The notes below the pieces were generated by a model that did no database searches, was not told the DNA's origin, and saw only the letters and a list, made by a program, of their open reading frames with translations. The position numbers and the translations under genes are program-made. 8,635 nucleotides of DNA from Atribacteria bacterium SCGC AAA255-G05. GTDB lineage: Bacteria > Atribacterota > Phoenicimicrobiia > Phoenicimicrobiales > Phoenicimicrobiaceae. Shown piece after piece: positions 6,353-8,635 of this stretch (position 1 is its first letter; each line of letters begins with the position of its first letter). The stretch lies in contig ASPA01000079.1 of the NCBI GenBank assembly GCA_000405605.1, positions 1 through 8,635 on the forward strand, given 5' to 3'.

Positions 6353-6796
6353 ATGAATCGTCCAACCTGGGATGAATATTTTATGGAAATAACTGAATTA
6401 GTTTCCAGGCGTTCCACTTGTTTAAGAAGAAAAGTTGGAGCAGTAATCGTAAAAGATAAGCGAATACTTACTACCGGGTACAATGGTGCACCTAAGGGGC
6501 TTCCTCATTGTTTGGAAATAGGATGTTTAAGAGAAATAAAAAAAGTTTCTTCCGGGGAAAGGCAGGAATTATGCAGGGGATTACATGCTGAACAGAATGC
6601 TATTGTACAAGCTGCATTACATGGCTTAAGTATAAAAGATAGCGTATTATATTGTACAACTCAACCTTGCGTTACTTGTGCCAAGATGATTATAAATTCA
6701 GGAATAAAGATGATTATTTATAAAGAAAAATATCCTGATGAATTAGCACGAAAGATGCTAAAAGAAGCAGGAGTAGTTGAGATTCATTATGAGTAA
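6353..6796 (+). CDS. Deoxycytidylate (dCMP) deaminase, ComEB-like
   Basis: This zinc enzyme turns dCMP into dUMP, the substrate of ThyX. The catalytic zinc site shows H78-A-E80 in LHAEQNAI and PCVTC at 105-109 with C106 and C109. The extra Cys/His residues at C23, H52, C53, C58 and C74 fit the second, structural zinc site of dCMP deaminases and argue against a cytidine or tRNA deaminase. The STCLRRKVGAVIVKD start region and the TGYNGAPKGLPHC block (41-53) are typical. The product has 147 residues, normal for the family. AAAGGAG at 6336-6342 stands 10 nt before the ATG. The 3' end overlaps wecB by 8 bp, a pairing also seen in clostridial genomes. Confidence 0.94.
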   Translation: MNRPTWDEYFMEITELVSRRSTCLRRKVGAVIVKDKRILTTGYNGAPKGLPHCLEIGCLREIKKVSSGERQELCRGLHAEQNAIVQAALHGLSIKDSVLYCTTQPCVTCAKMIINSGIKMIIYKEKYPDELARKMLKEAGVVEIHYE

Positions 6797-8033
6797 AATA
6801 AAAATTGCTATGATTTTCGGAACCCGTCCCGAAACCATAAAGATGTTTCCTATAATTTCAGAAATAAAAAAATACCCCCAGCTTATAGATTATAGAATCA
6901 TAGTTTCTGCTCAACATCGGGAAATGTTGGATCAGATGTTAGAAATTTTTCAGATTAACTCTGATTACGATTTAAATATTATGGAACAAGGTCAATCTTT
7001 ATCAGATATTACTAAGAATTGTCTTTTAGGCATTGGAAAAATCTTAAAAGAAGAAAAACCGTCTATGGTGTTAGTACAGGGTGATACTACTACTACCTTT
7101 GCTGGAGCCTTAGCTGCTTTTTATGAGAAAATAAAAATAGGTCATGTAGAAGCCGGGCTTAGAACTAACAATAAATATTATCCTTTTCCTGCACTTTATG
7201 AGAAAATAAAAATAGGTCATGTAGAAGCCGGGCTTAGAACTAACAATAAATATTATCCTTTTCCTGAAGAGGTAAATAGACATCTAACCAGTGTGCTGAC
7301 TGATCTCCACTTTACCCCCACCAAACAATCGTGTGAAAATTTGCTTTCCGAAGGAGTAAAAAAAGAAGATATTTTTATCTCTGGAAATACTGTGATAGAT
7401 TCTCTGTTATTGATGATTAAAGCGAACTATATATTTAGAGAATCTCAATTAAAAGATAAAAAAATATTTGAGAAAAAGATTATTCTAGTGACCATGCACA
7501 GAAGAGAGAACTGGGGAGAACCGTTAAGAGAAACTTGTCAAGCAATAAATAAAATAATTAACAAACATTCTGATATATCCGTAATTTTCCCTCTGCATAA
7601 AAATCCTGAAATAAGAAGGAATGTTCAGGAAATCTTGCAAAATAAAAAAGATATTTTTCTTCTCGATACTTTAGATTATGATGATATGATTAACTTAATG
7701 TCCAAATCATATATTATACTTACAGACTCTGGCGGGATACAAGAAGAAGCGCCTTCTTTGGGTAAGCCAGTATTAGTATTACGGGATGAAACAGAAAGAC
7801 CGGAAGCAGTTAAAGCGGGTGTGGTAAAACTGGTTGGAACTAACGAAGAAAGGATTTGTAGTGAAGTTGATTTACTCTTAAACAGTCGAGAAAAATATGC
7901 GGAAATGTCAAAAAATATTAATCCTTACGGAGACGGAAAAGCTTCAGAAAGAATTGTTAAAAAAATACTATACAATTTTAATTTAATTGATCAAGAGCCT
8001 GATGAATTTAAAACAAAAAAGGAAAAACAGTAA
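6789..8033 (+). CDS. wecB: UDP-N-acetylglucosamine 2-epimerase (non-hydrolysing)
   Basis: This enzyme interconverts UDP-GlcNAc and UDP-ManNAc for surface polysaccharides. Family motifs are clear: FGTRPETIKMFP at 10-21, SAQHREMLDQM at 40-50, QGDTTTTFAGALAAF at 97-111, MHRREN at 236-241, LTDSGGIQEEAPSLGKPVLVLRD around 311-333, TERPEA at 335-340, and NPYGDG at 378-383. A 25-residue segment, starting in AFYEKIKIGHVEAGLRT and ending YYPFP, occurs twice in tandem (residues 110-134 and 135-159), which raises the length to 414 against about 375 for the family. The copy contains the conserved Glu equivalent to E. coli E117 (here E121 and E146). The start at ATG 6789 is chosen from homology; an in-frame TTG at 6777 is closer to a CAGGAG but less likely. 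The gene overlaps the deaminase gene by 8 bp. Confidence 0.94.
   Translation: MSKIKIAMIFGTRPETIKMFPIISEIKKYPQLIDYRIIVSAQHREMLDQMLEIFQINSDYDLNIMEQGQSLSDITKNCLLGIGKILKEEKPSMVLVQGDTTTTFAGALAAFYEKIKIGHVEAGLRTNNKYYPFPALYEKIKIGHVEAGLRTNNKYYPFPEEVNRHLTSVLTDLHFTPTKQSCENLLSEGVKKEDIFISGNTVIDSLLLMIKANYIFRESQLKDKKIFEKKIILVTMHRRENWGEPLRETCQAINKIINKHSDISVIFPLHKNPEIRRNVQEILQNKKDIFLLDTLDYDDMINLMSKSYIILTDSGGIQEEAPSLGKPVLVLRDETERPEAVKAGVVKLVGTNEERICSEVDLLLNSREKYAEMSKNINPYGDGKASERIVKKILYNFNLIDQEPDEFKTKKEKQ
7116..7265 (+). repeat. 75-bp in-frame tandem duplication inside wecB
   Basis: Unit 1 (7116-7190) and unit 2 (7191-7265) are identical at 73 of 75 positions by direct reading; the two differences are adjacent at 7118-7119 versus 7193-7194. 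The continuous identical part is 72 bp (7120-7191 and 7195-7266). The reading frame is kept (25 codons). Confidence 0.97.
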
Positions 8034-8044
8034 TTTAAAACTCA

Positions 8045-8132
8045 CCAATGAACCACTTCTCCAATTCTCCAATTGGCCAATTTACCAATTCACCGATTTA
8101 CCAATTCTCCAATTGACCAATTCACCGAAATA
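8045..8132. repeat. Octad tandem array, family D, after wecB
   Basis: Eleven 8-nt words stand in perfect phase with consensus CCAATTNN (CCAATTCT, CCAATTGG, CCAATTCA, CCGATTTA and so on). The array starts 11 nt after the wecB stop. The last two bases of the unit vary most. Confidence 0.9.
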
Positions 8133-8157
8133 TAAATTTATTATCTTTATTTGTATT

Positions 8158-8233
8158 GTAGGGGCACAATGAATTGTACCCTTCTTTCTTTATATTTTTT
8201 GTTTACTGTGAGTATGATGCATCGTGTCCTTAC
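8158..8233. repeat. Paired-hairpin repeat element, copy 2 (degenerate)
   Basis: It has the same design as 6045-6118: GTAGGGG at 8158-8164; a hairpin with arms 8162-8170 and 8173-8181 around GA (one mismatch); a 28-nt spacer; a second hairpin with arms 8210-8218 and 8221-8229 around GC, mostly through wobble pairs; and a TCCTTAC end (8227-8233) that can pair with GTAGGGG in RNA using two wobbles. Confidence 0.55.
8162..8200 (+). terminator. Possible rho-independent terminator after wecB
   Basis: The hairpin 8162-8181 is followed directly by a T-rich tract (TTCTTTCTTTATATTTTTT). The stem is short, with one mismatch and only a 2-nt nominal loop, so the inner pairs would open. It coincides with half of the paired-hairpin element, which may be doing this job. 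Confidence 0.35.
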
Positions 8234-8281
8234 ACATTACTTATTAAGAGCAGACATAAAGTCTTATACATTACCCATTTC

Positions 8282-8400
8282 TTAATTTTAAGTTTTAAGC
8301 TTTGACTTTGCACTTTTAGTTTTTCGCTTTTTTACTATCCGCTCTACGCTCTACGCTAGTTTGTACGAGATACGAATTAGGCGTCTGACTTCTATTTCTT
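8282..8400. repeat. Long heptad array crossing four word families
   Basis: Seventeen 7-nt words stand in perfect phase. The order is T-rich family C words (GCACTTT, TCGCTTT), then B words inverted (TACGCTC, TACGCTA), then A-like words (CGAGATA, CGAATTA), then F words inverted (GACTTCT). It stops exactly where the insertion sequence begins. Confidence 0.88.
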
Positions 8401-8404
8401 GGAA

Positions 8405-8496
8405 ATGGTAAACTGAATTCATAGTACTATGGTAAATAGAATTACTATGGTAATGGTAAACAAAATTCCCATCAGGATGGTAAATAGAATTCCCAT
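8405..8496. repeat. Four iterons with exact 24-bp spacing at the IS end
   Basis: 20-bp units start at 8405, 8429, 8453 and 8477. The consensus is ATGGTAAATAGAATTCCCAT, with units 2 and 3 matching it at 18 of 20 positions and unit 1 less well. Each unit begins ATGG and units 3 and 4 end CCAT, giving partial dyad symmetry. They are likely transposase-binding sites. Confidence 0.85.
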
Positions 8497-8506
8497 TTTA
8501 GAGAAA

Positions 8507-8538
8507 CTCCTGTATAGTTTTAGAAAACTTTACAGGAG
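8507..8538 (+). promoter_or_regulatory. Hairpin masking the istA ribosome binding site
   Basis: Arms 8507-8521 and 8524-8538 pair at 14 of 15 positions. The right arm ends with AGGAG (8534-8538), the ribosome binding site 7 nt before the istA ATG. A transcript reading in from outside the element would fold and hide it. Confidence 0.75.
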
Positions 8539-8545
8539 AGAGGAA

Positions 8546-8635
8546 ATGAAAAAGAAAAAAATGTACCAAAAAATACAAGCTTTTAAAAGACAGGGATATT
8601 GTAGGAATAAAATTGCCTCAAGACTTGGGGTAGAC
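8546..8635 (+). CDS. istA: IS21-family transposase IstA, N-terminus (cut by window end)
   Basis: Thirty codons are present before the window ends, in open frame. The sequence from M6 (MYQKIQAFKRQGYCRNKIA followed by SRLGVD) reads as the start of the helix-turn-helix DNA-binding domain of IstA-type transposases, where a MY-x-I-x-x-LKR-x-GY-S start and an IA-x-x-LG-x-D recognition turn are common. The ATG at 8546 follows AGGAG at 8534-8538 by 7 nt. The preceding hairpin overlaps that site. Other helix-turn-helix regulators share this pattern, but the iteron array just upstream supports a transposase. Confidence 0.75.
   Translation, partial: MKKKKMYQKIQAFKRQGYCRNKIASRLGVD

Larger units (their letters stand above)
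8400..8635 (+). mobile_element. Left end of an IS21-family insertion sequence (partial)
   Basis: The element probably begins at TGG near 8400, where the heptad array stops. It shows repeated sites at its end, then a hairpin and the start of an IstA-type transposase gene. IS21 elements typically carry several transposase-binding repeats near each end and genes istA and istB in that order; the right end, istB and target duplication lie outside the window. The exact boundary is inferred. Confidence 0.7.

Noticed and set aside
8045..8132. CRISPR or protein-coding repeat
   Set aside because: The period is 8 nt with no spacers and no conserved frame.
7987..8172. Plus-strand open frame of 61 codons after wecB
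   Set aside because: It overlaps the wecB end and then reads the CCAATTNN octads, giving a low-complexity product.
8405..8496. CRISPR array
   Set aside because: The 20-bp units are separated by only 4 nt, with no room for spacers, and they lie at an IS end.

Overview
The window is an AT-rich bacterial chromosome segment carrying eight complete housekeeping or metabolic genes plus a ninth at its left end, all on the + strand, and the start of an insertion sequence at its right end. The gene order (thyX, DUF1385/yqhQ, prfA, prmC, then ywlE, rpiB, upp, dCMP deaminase, wecB) resembles the ywl-upp neighbourhood of Bacillota. The same order also occurs in low-GC deep lineages, and Atribacterota-like or Clostridia-like bacteria are plausible hosts. 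Lineage is an inference from synteny and composition, not a proven assignment.

Layout: 1-62 heptad repeat; 81-776 thyX; 779-1681 yqhQ-like membrane protein; 1674-2732 prfA; 2722-3633 prmC (the last three overlap and form one tight operon with thyX); 3634-4001 non-coding, mostly heptad repeats; 4002-4505 ywlE-like phosphatase; 4523-4975 rpiB; 4976-5248 repeats and a hairpin; 5249-5878 upp; 5879-6352 repeats and hairpins; 6353-6796 dCMP deaminase; 6789-8033 wecB with an in-frame 75-bp tandem duplication; 8034-8399 repeats and hairpins; about 8400-8635 the left end of an IS21-family element with the first 30 codons of its istA transposase gene.

Functionally, prfA and prmC are a release factor and the methylase that modifies its GGQ glutamine. 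thyX, upp and the dCMP deaminase all feed pyrimidine nucleotides: dCMP to dUMP, dUMP to dTMP, and uracil to UMP. ywlE suggests protein-arginine phosphorylation in the host. wecB supplies UDP-ManNAc for surface polysaccharide.

The most unusual content lies between the operons. Every inter-operon gap is filled with degenerate tandem arrays of 7-nt words, more than 80 units by eye, belonging to several word families that follow one another without losing the 7-nt phase. A separate family has an exact 8-nt period. In several gaps the families appear in mirror order around central hairpins. They recall the heptanucleotide STRR repeats described in cyanobacteria, but are more degenerate and mixed. 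Two copies of a paired-hairpin element with covarying arms, a hairpin that masks the istA ribosome binding site, and a regular 24-bp iteron array at the IS end complete the picture.
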